DNA from: Hymenobacter jeollabukensis
Lineage (GTDB): Bacteria; Bacteroidota; Bacteroidia; Cytophagales; Hymenobacteraceae
NCBI RefSeq assembly: GCF_005771675.1
Contig: NZ_VAJM01000003.1
Span: 124,001 to 188,000 of the forward strand
Direction: 5' to 3'
DNA: 64,000 nucleotides
Position numbers and translations under genes: made by a program
The notes under the pieces: generated by a model
The model's input: only the letters and a program-made list of their open reading frames with translations
Database searches by the model: none
What the model was told of the DNA's origin: nothing
In this document: positions 25,115-33,713 of the stretch, piece after piece
Position numbering within the stretch: the stretch's first letter is position 1
Layout of the letters: each line of letters starts with the position of its first letter

Positions 25115-25441
25115 ATGCATTGGGTATTTCTGGTACTGGCCGGGTTGGCCGAAGTCGCGTTTGCGTTCTGTCTGGGCAAGGCCCGGCTGGCCACTGGCTC
25201 CGAGTCGGTGGGGTGGTACGCGGCCTTCGCGGGTTGCGCGGCGTTGAGCTTTTATCTGCTCAACCTGAGTTTGGCGCATATCCCGCTGGGCACCGCCTAC
25301 GCCGTCTGGACGGGCATCGGCGCCGTCGGCACCGCCGGGTTGGGCGTCCTCGCCTTCGGGGACCCGTTGACCGGCCCGCGCCTGTTTTTTCTTGCCACGC
25401 TGATCGGCTCGGTGCTGGGGCTGAAGGCGGTATCGGCCTAG
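25115..25441 (+). CDS. SMR family transporter, Gdx/SugE-like (guanidinium exporter type)
   Basis: A 108-residue, four-helix small multidrug resistance protein. The essential Glu is in helix 1 (VLAGLAEVAFAFCLGKA), and TAYAVWTGIGAVGTAGLG is the hallmark of the Gdx/SugE subgroup, which exports guanidinium with proton exchange. The ATG at 25115 (MHWVFLV) gives full family length; the open frame upstream is not conserved-looking. It converges with the Crp/Fnr gene with 1 base between stops. No guanidine riboswitch was recognised upstream. Confidence 0.88.
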   Translation: MHWVFLVLAGLAEVAFAFCLGKARLATGSESVGWYAAFAGCAALSFYLLNLSLAHIPLGTAYAVWTGIGAVGTAGLGVLAFGDPLTGPRLFFLATLIGSVLGLKAVSA

Positions 25442-25442
25442 G

Positions 25443-26021
25443 CTAGGCGGATGGCGGCTGTTTTAGCTGGGCGCGCACCCGGCTCAGCGTGACCTGCGTG
25501 ATGCCCAGATACGAGGCAATGTGGCCCAGGGCCACGCGCTGCAGCAGCTGCGGGTTCTGCCGCAGCAGGTCGGTGTACCGCTCGGTGGCGGTCCGGAACT
25601 GCCGGGCCAGGAGCTGCTGCTCGGTTTGCAGCCACACGCGCTCCACCAGCACCCGGCCCCAGTTGGCCACGTGCACATCGGTCTGGTACAGCTCCTGCAG
25701 CGCGGGCATGTCGAGCCGGAACAGGGCACTGTCCTCCAGCAGCTCGATGGTTTCGTAGCTCAGCGCCTGCTCGGTGTAGCCGCGAATCGAGACGAGCACC
25801 GCGCCTTCGGCGGAAAACCAGAAGGTGACCTCCCGCTCTTCGCGCCGGGCAAAAATCCGGGCGAGGCCGCGCTGCAGCACGTAGATGTGGCGGGCCAGCT
25901 GGTCGTCGCGGAAGAGCAGGGCCCCCTTGGGCAGCTCCACGTACTCGGCCAAAGCCAGCAGTTTAGCCAGCGAAGCTTCCGGCAGCGGATAGGTGGATTG
26001 CAGAATTTCAGACAAAGTCAT
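25443..26021 (-). CDS. Crp/Fnr family transcriptional regulator
   Basis: A 192-residue regulator. An N-terminal cyclic-nucleotide-binding-like beta roll (LPKGALLFRDDQLARHIYVL, GLARIFARREEREVTFWF) is followed by the long dimer helix and a C-terminal winged helix (HIASYLGITQVTLSRVRAQL). The roll lacks the canonical cAMP-binding RxS, so the ligand, if any, is not cAMP. The ATG at 26021 (MTLSEILQ) is preferred to a start at 26090. It is divergent from the GNAT gene, 98 bases apart, and could regulate it or the SMR gene. Confidence 0.88.
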   Translation of the reverse strand: MTLSEILQSTYPLPEASLAKLLALAEYVELPKGALLFRDDQLARHIYVLQRGLARIFARREEREVTFWFSAEGAVLVSIRGYTEQALSYETIELLEDSALFRLDMPALQELYQTDVHVANWGRVLVERVWLQTEQQLLARQFRTATERYTDLLRQNPQLLQRVALGHIASYLGITQVTLSRVRAQLKQPPSA

Positions 26022-26119
26022 ACGCGGCAGCATAAACGCCCAACGGCCCGCCGAAGGTCCGCAGCAGCGCGGGCAATTCAGCCAACCCACGCCCTCATTT
26101 CATTCAACCAAACAAGCAC

Positions 26120-26653
26120 ATGAACCAGCTCATCATCCGCGTAGCTACCGTACAGGACGTAGCCGAATTGCAGCGCATTGGCCGGCAGACGTTTGCGGAA
26201 ACCTTTGCGGCCAGCAACTCCGAGCAGAACATGCAGAACTACCTGACCGAAGGCTTTGCCCTCGATAAGCTGATGGTCGAGCTGCAAAACCCCGACTCGG
26301 CCTTTTACTTCGCGGAGCTGGCGGGCACGGTCGTCGGCTACCTGAAAGTCAATACCGGGCCGGCGCAAACGGAAGCGCAGGCGGCCCCCGCGTTGGAAAT
26401 CGAGCGGATTTACGTGCTGCGGGCCAACCAGGGGCAGCAGGTGGGGCAGGCCCTGTACGAGCAGGCCTTGACGCTGGCCGCGCAGGCCCGGGCCGAGTAC
26501 GTGTGGCTGGGCGTGTGGGAAGAAAACCCGCGGGCCATTCGCTTCTACCAGAAAAACGGTTTCGTGGAATTCGGCCAGCACGTGTTTACCGTGGGCGACG
26601 ACGCGCAGACCGACATCCTGATGAAGCGGCCCGTGCCCGGCGCGCGTCCTTAA
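26120..26653 (+). CDS. GNAT family N-acetyltransferase
   Basis: A 177-residue acetyl-CoA-dependent transferase. The acetyl-CoA loop appears in LEIERIYVLRANQGQQVGQA, and the C-terminal strand-helix AEYVWLGVWEENPRAIRFYQ is typical of PaiA/Rim-like members. The N-terminus (IIRVATVQDVAELQRIGRQ) starts with the usual beta1-alpha1. Similar proteins acetylate polyamines, antibiotics or amino acids; the substrate cannot be chosen here. It is divergent from the Crp/Fnr regulator. Confidence 0.88.
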   Translation: MNQLIIRVATVQDVAELQRIGRQTFAETFAASNSEQNMQNYLTEGFALDKLMVELQNPDSAFYFAELAGTVVGYLKVNTGPAQTEAQAAPALEIERIYVLRANQGQQVGQALYEQALTLAAQARAEYVWLGVWEENPRAIRFYQKNGFVEFGQHVFTVGDDAQTDILMKRPVPGARP

Positions 26654-26696
26654 ACCAAAGGAACGTTCCGGCTAGGAAAAGGCGTTGCCGGGTTCG

Positions 26697-26704
26697 TACC
26701 TTTG
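26697..26704 (+). promoter_or_regulatory. -7-like element TACCTTTG before rimO
   Basis: A perfect TAnnTTTG match 115 bases before the rimO ATG; implies a leader of about 110 bases. No convincing -33. Confidence 0.45.
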
Positions 26705-26819
26705 CCCTCCGATTTTCGCCGGCGGCGAAAACGCGGCAATTTGTTCAGAACTAGGTGCTTCCCGAGCCGGCGCAGCGCCCCAAAACGATACGCGAAGTGA
26801 ACCTTCGCGCCCTCAGCAG

Positions 26820-28133
26820 ATGAAAGTAAAAGGCAATCGGGCCAACAAGGTCAACGTCATCACCCTGGGCTGCTCCAAGAACCTGGTGGACTCGGAAGTG
26901 CTGATGGGCCAGCTGCGCGGCAACGGCTACGACGTAACCCACGAATCGACCAAGAACGAGTCGGGCATCGTCATCATCAACACCTGCGGCTTCATCGACA
27001 ACGCCAAGCAGGAAAGCATCGACACTATCCTGCAGTACGCCGACGCCAAGGAAGCCGGCAAGGTGGATAAGGTGTACGTGACGGGCTGCCTCTCGCAGCG
27101 CTACAAGGACCAGCTGGAGGTGGAAATTCCGCAGGTCGACGCCTATTTCGGCACCCTGGAGCTGCCCCAGCTGCTCAAGACCCTGAACGCCGACTACAAG
27201 CACGAGCTGGTGGGCGAGCGTCTGCTGACCACGCCCAAGCACTACGCCTACTTCAAGATTGCCGAGGGCTGCAACCGTCCCTGTTCGTTCTGCGCCATCC
27301 CGCTGATGCGCGGCAAGCACGTCGATAAGACGATGGACGACCTCGTCACCGAGGCCACCAAGCTGGCCCGCCTGGGCACCAAGGAGCTGATCTTGATTGC
27401 CCAGGACCTGACCTACTACGGCCTGGAAAAATACGGCGAGCGGAAGCTGGCCGAGCTGGTGCGCCGCATCTCCGACGTGAACGGCATCGACTGGATCCGC
27501 CTGCAGTACGCCTACCCCTCGCAGTTCCCGATGGAAGTGCTGGACGTGATGCAGGAGCGCGAAAACGTGTGCAAGTACCTCGACATGCCCCTGCAGCACA
27601 TTTCGGACAACATGCTCAAGACCATGCGCCGCGGCATCACGAAGCGCCGCACGGTGGAGCTGGTCGACCAGATCCGGCAGCGCATGCCCGACATTGCCCT
27701 GCGCACCACCCTCATTGCCGGCCACCCCGGCGAAACCGAGCAGGACTTCCAGGAGCTGTACGACTTCGTGGAGAAGACCAAATTTGAGCGCCTGGGCATC
27801 TTCACCTACTCGCACGAGGAAAACACCCATGCCTTCTCCTTGGAAGATAACGTGCCCGCCGAAGTAAAGCAGGAGCGCGCCGACGCCATCATGGAGCTGC
27901 AGCAGGGCATTTCGATGGACCTGAACGAGCAGAAAGTGGGCAACACCTACAAGGTGCTCTTCGACCGCAAGGAAAGCGGCTACTGGGTGGGCCGCACCCA
28001 GTACGACTCGCCCGAAGTCGACAACGAGGTGCTGGTGCCCGCCACCGAGCAGTACGTGCGCCTCGGCGACTTCGCCCAGGTGAAGATTACCGAAGCCTCC
28101 GACTTCGACCTGTACGGCGAAGTGGTGAAGTAG
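26820..28133 (+). CDS. rimO: Ribosomal protein S12 methylthiotransferase
   Basis: A 437-residue radical SAM enzyme that adds a methylthio group to an Asp of ribosomal protein S12. The N-terminal UPF0004 domain (VNVITLGCSKNLVDSEVLMG) holds one Fe-S cluster, the radical SAM motif is GCNRPCSFC, and a TRAM domain forms the C-terminus (YWVGRTQYDSPEVDNEVLV). The ATG at 26820 (MKVKGNRANKV) fits the family; an upstream open frame spans the leader. The stop lies 7 bases from the convergent acyltransferase stop, and its terminator lies inside that gene. Confidence 0.96.
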   Translation: MKVKGNRANKVNVITLGCSKNLVDSEVLMGQLRGNGYDVTHESTKNESGIVIINTCGFIDNAKQESIDTILQYADAKEAGKVDKVYVTGCLSQRYKDQLEVEIPQVDAYFGTLELPQLLKTLNADYKHELVGERLLTTPKHYAYFKIAEGCNRPCSFCAIPLMRGKHVDKTMDDLVTEATKLARLGTKELILIAQDLTYYGLEKYGERKLAELVRRISDVNGIDWIRLQYAYPSQFPMEVLDVMQERENVCKYLDMPLQHISDNMLKTMRRGITKRRTVELVDQIRQRMPDIALRTTLIAGHPGETEQDFQELYDFVEKTKFERLGIFTYSHEENTHAFSLEDNVPAEVKQERADAIMELQQGISMDLNEQKVGNTYKVLFDRKESGYWVGRTQYDSPEVDNEVLVPATEQYVRLGDFAQVKITEASDFDLYGEVVK

Positions 28134-28139
28134 CGGTTA

Positions 28140-29321
28140 TCAGCCGTTGACGACGGCTTCCCGCACTTCCTGGGTTTGGGAGCTAGATACCCCCGGCGCC
28201 GCGAGGCGCCGGGTTTTTAGTTTCAGGAAGGGCCGCTCCAGGTACTGGTAGCTCAGCCAGGCCAGGCCCGCGCTCAGCGGCAGGCTTACCAGCGCCAGTC
28301 CGATGACGGTGGGCAGCTGCGTGGGCAGGTGCAGCCGCGTGATGGCCTCGCTGACAACCATGATGACGATGGGGTGCAGGCAGTAGAAGCCGTAGGTGAA
28401 CGTGCCCCAGTACGTGAGCCAGCGGCTGCGCCCGAGCTTGAACGGGGAGTGCGCAGCGTAATTCTGCTCCAGCACGATGAAGGCGAAAAACGCCGAACGC
28501 ACCAGCCGTTCCACCGCCACGTTCAGCGGGTGCGAACCAAGGGCGTGCTGTCCGGCCATCAGCGCGAACAACGCGACGTAGACCGCGGGCACGGCCCAGC
28601 GCGGCCAGCGCCCCAGCCAGGCCCGGAAACCCGCGTAGCGGAAGCTGGCCCAGCCCGCCAGCCCGCCCACGGCCAGGTCGCCGGCCACCGAGAGCGTGTG
28701 CGCGAAGAGCCGGGCATCGTCGGTAGCGTGGGTGTAGCGAAACCAGAGCGAAACGCCAATAATCAGCAGAAAGGCGCCCGGCCGCCACCAGCGAAACAGC
28801 ACCATCAGCAGCACGGGCCACACCAGGTAAAACTGCTCTTCGACGGAAACCGACCAGAGCACGGCCAGGTTGAAAGTGGCCGGAACCGCATTGGCGTGGC
28901 GAAATGCGTCGAGGTTGGCCAGGAACAGGGCGTACATGCCCGGGTCGGCCGTTTCGTGCCAGGGCTGCCCGGTCAGGTGCATGTACCAGGGCACCACCAC
29001 GAAGCCAAAGGCCATGCAGGCGAAGTACAGCGGCCAGATGCGCAGCACGCGCCGCAGGTAAAAGCCCCGGATGCTGACCTGGCCCTGCTCGGCTTCTTCC
29101 TGCAGCAGCAGGTAGGTGATGAGGAAGCCCGACAGCACGAAAAACAGGCTCACGCCCTGCGCGCCCACGCTCAACAGCCTCAGCCCGTAGCGAAATACGG
29201 GGGCGTCGTGGGGCGTCCAGAGGTAGGCGTAGAGGTACAGCGTGTGGAACAAAAACACGCCCAGGCAGGCCACGGTACGCAAGCCGTCCAGATTTGGGAA
29301 ATACGTTGCGCGGGTTTTCAT
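28140..29321 (-). CDS. Acyltransferase family integral membrane protein (OafA-like)
   Basis: A 393-residue protein with about ten membrane helices. The family start YFPNLDGLRTVACLGVFLFH has the conserved R and H, VLSGFLITYLLLQEE is motif 2, and the end WLSYQYLERPFLKLK is typical of acyltransferase_3 proteins that acylate surface glycans. The ATG at 29321 (MKTRATYFPNLDG) is right against the first helix; the longer frame to 29576 is rejected. The last 30 residues (RRLAAPGVSSS) also carry the rimO terminator on the opposite strand. Confidence 0.88.
   Translation of the reverse strand: MKTRATYFPNLDGLRTVACLGVFLFHTLYLYAYLWTPHDAPVFRYGLRLLSVGAQGVSLFFVLSGFLITYLLLQEEAEQGQVSIRGFYLRRVLRIWPLYFACMAFGFVVVPWYMHLTGQPWHETADPGMYALFLANLDAFRHANAVPATFNLAVLWSVSVEEQFYLVWPVLLMVLFRWWRPGAFLLIIGVSLWFRYTHATDDARLFAHTLSVAGDLAVGGLAGWASFRYAGFRAWLGRWPRWAVPAVYVALFALMAGQHALGSHPLNVAVERLVRSAFFAFIVLEQNYAAHSPFKLGRSRWLTYWGTFTYGFYCLHPIVIMVVSEAITRLHLPTQLPTVIGLALVSLPLSAGLAWLSYQYLERPFLKLKTRRLAAPGVSSSQTQEVREAVVNG
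28192..28218 (+). terminator. rimO terminator inside the convergent gene
   Basis: A perfect 9-bp stem CCCGGCGCC / GGCGCCGGG with a GCGA loop and five T residues on the plus strand, 59 bases past the rimO stop. It overlaps the 3' coding end of the acyltransferase gene. Confidence 0.8.
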
Positions 29322-29427
29322 AGCAGGTCTGTGAGTAATTAATATAGTCATTATTTGATGATAAATAGTAAAATATCGGTATAAGAATATAAAATCATAT
29401 ATGTTTAACGCGTTAGCCGCAGCGGCC

Positions 29428-29471
29428 AAAAAAAGCCACCGCCACGCACCCTGGAGGGTGGTAGCGGTGGC
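29428..29471 (-). terminator. Terminator of the small membrane protein gene
   Basis: A GC-rich stem (29456-29471 with 29435-29451, minor mismatches) is followed on the minus strand by seven T residues. Confidence 0.75.
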
Positions 29472-29524
29472 AAAAGCAAGAATCGGAAGGCGGCGCCCTG
29501 CGCGGCTACACGGAGCGGCTGAGC

Positions 29525-29731
29525 TTAGTGGTGCGAGAGGTTGCGGCGGTGCACGCCGCTGGTCCAGTACTGCCACATGCCGATGATGGGCAGGTAGGTT
29601 ACGGTGTTGAACCAGCGCCGCCGCTCCCAGCGGCCGGGAAATTCACCGCTGCGGATGTGCCAGATGGTGAACAGCCAGGGCAATAGCCCGAGCAGGGTCA
29701 ACCAGACCCAGGGAAGCGTGATAAGGTGCAT
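29525..29731 (-). CDS. Small membrane protein, hypothetical
   Basis: A 68-residue protein. One clear membrane helix at the N-terminus (ITLPWVWLTLLGLLPWLFTI) is followed by an Arg/Trp-rich segment (GRWERRRWFNTVTYLP) and a shorter hydrophobic stretch (IIGMWQYWTSG). No known family. It has its own terminator, which supports it being a real gene. Function unknown. Confidence 0.6.
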   Translation of the reverse strand: MHLITLPWVWLTLLGLLPWLFTIWHIRSGEFPGRWERRRWFNTVTYLPIIGMWQYWTSGVHRRNLSHH

Positions 29732-29892
29732 AAGTGGGTGGAGGCAAGCGGTGAAGGGTGGTTAAGCAATATACAGAATTGCCACGGTGCAAAAAAGACG
29801 CAAGCGGCGAAATAAGGTTACGTCTGAACATTCGGGGCGGGGTGCGGTTTTTTTGCGAACGTTGCAGCCCGCACCGTTCCCCCCCGACCCCC

Positions 29893-31473
29893 ATGCCCGT
29901 GCACTGTCTGCCCTACGCCGCTACCGGCGCGTTCAGCTCCTTCCTCACCGATTACCTTAATCAGGAGCCCCGGCTTCAGCCGTTTTACCACCGCTTCCCC
30001 ACGCTGGCGGCCTTTCGGGAGCAGATCCAGGAAAAACAGGCCCAGTATCCCGCCGCCACCCGCGCCCGCCTGACGGCCGCCCTGCAGCGCCAATACGAAA
30101 CCCTGCCCGAAGTGCATCCGGCCGTGCGGCAGAACCTGGCCCTGCTGGCCCAGGACACGACCTTCACCGTCACCACCGGCCACCAGCTCAACGTGCTGAC
30201 CGGGCCGCTGTACTTCATCTACAAGATTGCCACCGTCATCAAGCTCTGCCGGCAGCTCAAGCAGGAGTACCCGCAGCACGACTTCGTGCCGGTGTATTGG
30301 CTGGCCTCGGAAGACCACGACTTCGCCGAAATCAATCACCTGCACCTGTTCGGCCGGAAGCTGGAGTGGCAGACCGAAGGCACCGGCGGCCCCGTGGGCC
30401 GGCTGAAGCTCGACGGGCTGGCCGAGCAGGTGCTCAGCCAGCTGCCCGCCGAAGTGCCCGCCGCCTTCCGCGAGGCCTACGAGCAGAGCGGCAGCCTGGC
30501 CGAGGCCATGCGCCGCCTCGTGCACACCCTGTTCGGCGAGTTTGGCCTGGTAAGCATCGAGCCCGACGACGCCGACCTGAAACCGGTGCTGGCCCCGGTG
30601 CTGGCCGAGGAGCTGCGCCGCCAGCCGGCTTACCAGGCCGTGCAGGCCGCCGACCAGGCCCTGGAAGCGGCCGGTTACAAGCCGCAGGTGTACTCGCGCC
30701 CGCTCAACCTCTTTTACCTGACCGACGGCGGGCAGCGCGAGCGGCTGGAGCTGGAAGACGGCCAGGTGGTGGTGCGCAATACCGATATCCGCTGGCCGGT
30801 GGACGAGGCCGTGCGCCACGCCGAGGAGCACCCCGAGCATTTCAGCCCCAACGTGGTGCTGCGCCCGCTCTACCAGGAGCTGCTGCTGCCCAACCTCTGC
30901 TACGTGGGCGGCGGGGCCGAAGTAAACTACTGGCTGCAGCTCAAGGGCGTGTTCGACCACTATCAGGTGCCCATGCCGCTGGTGCTGCTGCGCAATTCGG
31001 CCCTGTACGTGGGCCGCACCCACCTGGGCAAGCTGCGCAAGCTGGGCCTGACGACCGACGACTTGTTCCGCCCGCTGCCCGAGCTGAAAAAGCAGGTGGC
31101 TGCCGCCGTGGGGCAGGAGGACGTGAGCCTGGCCGAGCAGCAACGGCAGCTGGCCGAGGCCTTTGCCGCCGTGTCGGCCCTGGCCCAGCGCGTGGACCCG
31201 ACGCTGGTGAAAACCGTAGCCGCCGAGCAGCAGAAGGTGACGGGCATCGTGGCCGGGCTGGAAAAGCGCCTGAGCAAGGCCGCCGAAACCAAGCACGAAA
31301 CGGCCTACAACCAGCTCAGCGGGCTCAAGGAAAAGCTCTTCCCCGCCGGCGGCCTGCAGGAGCGCCACGACAACGTGCTCAGCATCCTCACCAACAACCC
31401 CGGCTTCATCGGGCAGCTCATCGACGCCTTCGACCCGCTGGCGCTGCAGTTCACCGTCATCGAGGAGGAATAG
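29893..31473 (+). CDS. bshC: Bacillithiol biosynthesis cysteine-adding enzyme BshC
   Basis: A 526-residue enzyme proposed to add cysteine to glucosaminyl-malate in the last step of bacillithiol synthesis. BshC features are visible: FTVTTGHQLNVLTGPLYFIY, PVYWLASEDHDFAEINH and LYVGGGAEVNYWLQL-type segments, then a C-terminal coiled coil (LAEQQRQLAEAFAAVSALAQ). The ATG at 29893 (MPVHCLPYAATG) is chosen over an upstream start at 29758. The folate gene follows after 5 bases, so they are probably co-transcribed. Confidence 0.93.
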   Translation: MPVHCLPYAATGAFSSFLTDYLNQEPRLQPFYHRFPTLAAFREQIQEKQAQYPAATRARLTAALQRQYETLPEVHPAVRQNLALLAQDTTFTVTTGHQLNVLTGPLYFIYKIATVIKLCRQLKQEYPQHDFVPVYWLASEDHDFAEINHLHLFGRKLEWQTEGTGGPVGRLKLDGLAEQVLSQLPAEVPAAFREAYEQSGSLAEAMRRLVHTLFGEFGLVSIEPDDADLKPVLAPVLAEELRRQPAYQAVQAADQALEAAGYKPQVYSRPLNLFYLTDGGQRERLELEDGQVVVRNTDIRWPVDEAVRHAEEHPEHFSPNVVLRPLYQELLLPNLCYVGGGAEVNYWLQLKGVFDHYQVPMPLVLLRNSALYVGRTHLGKLRKLGLTTDDLFRPLPELKKQVAAAVGQEDVSLAEQQRQLAEAFAAVSALAQRVDPTLVKTVAAEQQKVTGIVAGLEKRLSKAAETKHETAYNQLSGLKEKLFPAGGLQERHDNVLSILTNNPGFIGQLIDAFDPLALQFTVIEEE

Positions 31474-31478
31474 CGCCT

Positions 31479-32066
31479 ATGCTGAAAGCCGAGCTGCGCC
31501 GCCTGATGCTGGCCCGCCGCCGCGCCCTGCCGGCCGAAGAGCTGGCGGCCCGCAGCGCCCAAGTGGCCGCGCAACTGTTCAGTGGCTTCGACGTGGCAGC
31601 TTGGCGCACGGTACACGTGTTTCTGCCCCTGCAGCGGCGGCAGGAGCTGGATACCTGGCCCATCATCCGACGGTTGTGGGCCGAGCAGCCCGGTACACGG
31701 GTGGTGGTGCCGCTGGTGGAGGCCGACGGCACCCTCACGCAACGCCTGCTGACGCCCGATACGCCGCTGGTCGAAAGCGCCTGGGGCATTCCGGAGCCGC
31801 TCGGGGCACCACAGATCAAGCCCGCCGAACTCGACGCGGTGCTGCTGCCGCTGCTGGCCTTCGACGAGCAGGGCCAGCGCGTGGGCTACGGCAAAGGATT
31901 CTACGACCGATTTCTGCTGGATTGCCCGCAGGCCCGGCGCATCGGGCTGAGCCTGGAGCCGCCGGGGCCACGCATCGAGGACGCGTGGCCCGGCGACGTG
32001 CCCCTGCACGCCTGCGTGACGCCCGAGCGGGTGTGGCACTTCGGGCCGACGGCGGGCGGGCAATAA
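31479..32066 (+). CDS. 5-formyltetrahydrofolate cyclo-ligase
   Basis: A 195-residue enzyme that converts 5-formyl-THF and ATP to 5,10-methenyl-THF, returning a stored folate to the one-carbon pool. The N-terminal basic helix (KAELRRLMLARRRALP), the hydrophobic strand VLLPLLAFDEQGQRVGYGKG and FYDRFLL are diagnostic (GYGKGFYDR binds ATP phosphates). The start ATG at 31479 is 5 bases after the bshC stop. Length is normal. Confidence 0.94.
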   Translation: MLKAELRRLMLARRRALPAEELAARSAQVAAQLFSGFDVAAWRTVHVFLPLQRRQELDTWPIIRRLWAEQPGTRVVVPLVEADGTLTQRLLTPDTPLVESAWGIPEPLGAPQIKPAELDAVLLPLLAFDEQGQRVGYGKGFYDRFLLDCPQARRIGLSLEPPGPRIEDAWPGDVPLHACVTPERVWHFGPTAGGQ

Positions 32067-32122
32067 GCGGGACGACGGGGCCGTTCAGCGGGTAGTTATT
32101 CACCTCCAACCCGCTATCCGTC

Positions 32123-32620
32123 ATGGCCGAAATCCAAGCCGCCGCCCAGCCCCGCAGCACCAAGCCCCGCGCCAAAAAGCGCGCGTTTCGCCTCGACATG
32201 ACGCCGATGGTGGACCTGGCCTTCCTGCTGCTGACCTTCTTCATGCTCACCACCACGTTCAGCAAGCCCAACGTGATGCAGCTGACCATGCCCACCAAAG
32301 GCCCCGAAACGGGCGTGCCCGCCCGCAACGCCCTGACCTTGCTGCTCGATAAAAATGGCCAGGTGCATTACTTCCTCGGCCTGAACGACGCTGCCGACCA
32401 GCCGAAGCTGCGCACCACCAACTTTGCAGCCGACGGCCTGCGCCGGGTGCTGCTGGAGCAGCGCCGTAGCAACCCGAACCTGCTGGTGCTCATCAAAACC
32501 ACGCCCGAGGCCACCTACCGCGACATGGTCGACGCCCTCGACGAAATGACCATCACCGGCCAACACAAGTATGCTGTGGTCGACACTGCTCCGGCCGATC
32601 TGGCTTTGCTAAGCCGCTAG
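32123..32620 (+). CDS. ExbD/TolR family biopolymer transport protein
   Basis: A 165-residue inner-membrane protein with one N-terminal helix containing the proton-channel Asp (DMTPMVDLAFLLLTFFML) and a periplasmic C-terminal domain. ExbD works with ExbB to drive TonB or Tol. No exbB or tonB lies next to it, so it is an orphan copy that must use subunits from elsewhere. It has its own strong terminator. Confidence 0.92.
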   Translation: MAEIQAAAQPRSTKPRAKKRAFRLDMTPMVDLAFLLLTFFMLTTTFSKPNVMQLTMPTKGPETGVPARNALTLLLDKNGQVHYFLGLNDAADQPKLRTTNFAADGLRRVLLEQRRSNPNLLVLIKTTPEATYRDMVDALDEMTITGQHKYAVVDTAPADLALLSR

Positions 32621-32633
32621 CAACAGGGCCGCC

Positions 32634-32676
32634 CGACGGCGCCCGGCTCCGAGTCGTTCGGGGTCGGGCGCCGTCG
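32634..32676. terminator. Terminator between exbD and the convergent membrane gene
   Basis: A perfect 12-bp stem CGACGGCGCCCG (32634-32645) with 32665-32676, followed by TTTAA on the plus strand. It ends 1 base before the minus-strand stop codon, so it can serve both genes. Confidence 0.75.
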
Positions 32677-32677
32677 T

Positions 32678-33157
32678 TTAACGTGTGTACCGGCGGCCCA
32701 GCGCAATGCCAGCCAGCAAGGCAACGATTCCGAAAAGTACCTGCAGCACTCGGAGCACCGCCAACAGGCGCACCACGCTGCCATCAGCCGTCGTAGCAGT
32801 CGGAGCTACCATAGCCCCGCTCTGGTTTAACCAGAAGCTGTAGTTGGCAGCTGCTGCCACAGCGTTACTGGCGTCACCGAGCAGGTAAATCAGCAGCAGC
32901 GCCAACACGCCCGACGCTACTGCTACCGCCCGCGAAGTGCGCCGCCGCAACAGCGCGTAACAGCCACCCGCTACCGGGGCCAGCAACAGGGCAATGGCCA
33001 GCAGAGCGTGCGGCGGCGCCAGCACGAAATACGTATTGTGCAGTTGGATATCGAGGGTTGACTGGCGGTGGAAGCCATTCAGTAATCCGTAAAGCAGCAG
33101 CGTGCCGGCCACCCAGCCGGCCATAAGTAGCGACAAACGAAATAGGCGCGGCGGCAT
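32678..33157 (-). CDS. Four-helix membrane protein with a cytochrome-oxidase-I-like motif
   Basis: A 159-residue integral membrane protein. Helix 1 is followed by STLDIQLHNTYFVLAPPHAL, close to the subunit I segment DIxLHDTYFVVAHFH of haem-copper oxidases; the final His remains but the preceding His is replaced by Pro. Three more helices follow. It is far too short to be an oxidase. Start codon is 1 base after the GDYXXLXY stop, so it is the third gene of the DUF2157 operon. Function unknown. Confidence 0.75.
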   Translation of the reverse strand: MPPRLFRLSLLMAGWVAGTLLLYGLLNGFHRQSTLDIQLHNTYFVLAPPHALLAIALLLAPVAGGCYALLRRRTSRAVAVASGVLALLLIYLLGDASNAVAAAANYSFWLNQSGAMVAPTATTADGSVVRLLAVLRVLQVLFGIVALLAGIALGRRYTR

Positions 33158-33158
33158 C

Positions 33159-33713
33159 TTACTTAGGGCCGACTGCGGGCAGCTTTTCGATGCCCGTGAT
33201 GCGCGACTGACCCCAGGGCGCGATGCTCACGCGCACCAGCAGGGGCTGGCGCTGCAGGCCCAGGCCGGTGTTTTCGGGCACGTAGTAGCGCTCCAGGCCG
33301 TAGCGCAGCTGCAGGCCCTGCCGCCACACGTTGCCGACCCAACCGCGCAGCACCACGTGGTCGGCGGGCAGGGTGGCGGGGGCGGCGGGGTATACGGCCA
33401 CGGCGGTGTAGTAACCGGCGGCGGTGGGCTGTAGCTGCACGTACACCGGCCGGCGCCGCCGGGGCTCGTCCTCGCCGCGCCACAGGCGCCGCGGCACCTG
33501 GCTGATGTCGTAGTTCAGGCTCACGTAGTCGCCGCGGAGCAGGTCGCGCGGGTCGATGGGGGAGGTGCGCAGGGCCACGGTGCGCCCGTAGTGGCTGACG
33601 GCGTAGCCCGCCACGGCCACCAGCAGCACGAACAGCACCTGCGCGGCCACCACCAGCTGCACCCGGCGGCGCCGCTGCTCGGGCGCGGACGAAAAAAGCG
33701 GGGACGTGAGCAT
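33159..33713 (-). CDS. GDYXXLXY domain membrane-anchored protein
   Basis: A 184-residue protein with one N-terminal membrane helix (VQLVVAAQVLFVLLVAVAGY) and an outside domain starting LRTSPIDPRDLLRGDYVSLN; GDYVSLNY is the family signature. It overlaps the upstream DUF2157 stop codon by one base (TGATG), a usual translational-coupling arrangement for this pair in Bacteroidota and Proteobacteria. Role in the envelope is unknown. Confidence 0.88.
   Translation of the reverse strand: MLTSPLFSSAPEQRRRRVQLVVAAQVLFVLLVAVAGYAVSHYGRTVALRTSPIDPRDLLRGDYVSLNYDISQVPRRLWRGEDEPRRRRPVYVQLQPTAAGYYTAVAVYPAAPATLPADHVVLRGWVGNVWRQGLQLRYGLERYYVPENTGLGLQRQPLLVRVSIAPWGQSRITGIEKLPAVGPK

Noticed and set aside
32123-32620. 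A complete TonB-ExbB-ExbD energising operon
   Set aside because: Only an ExbD-type gene is present; neighbours are a folate enzyme and an unrelated membrane protein.
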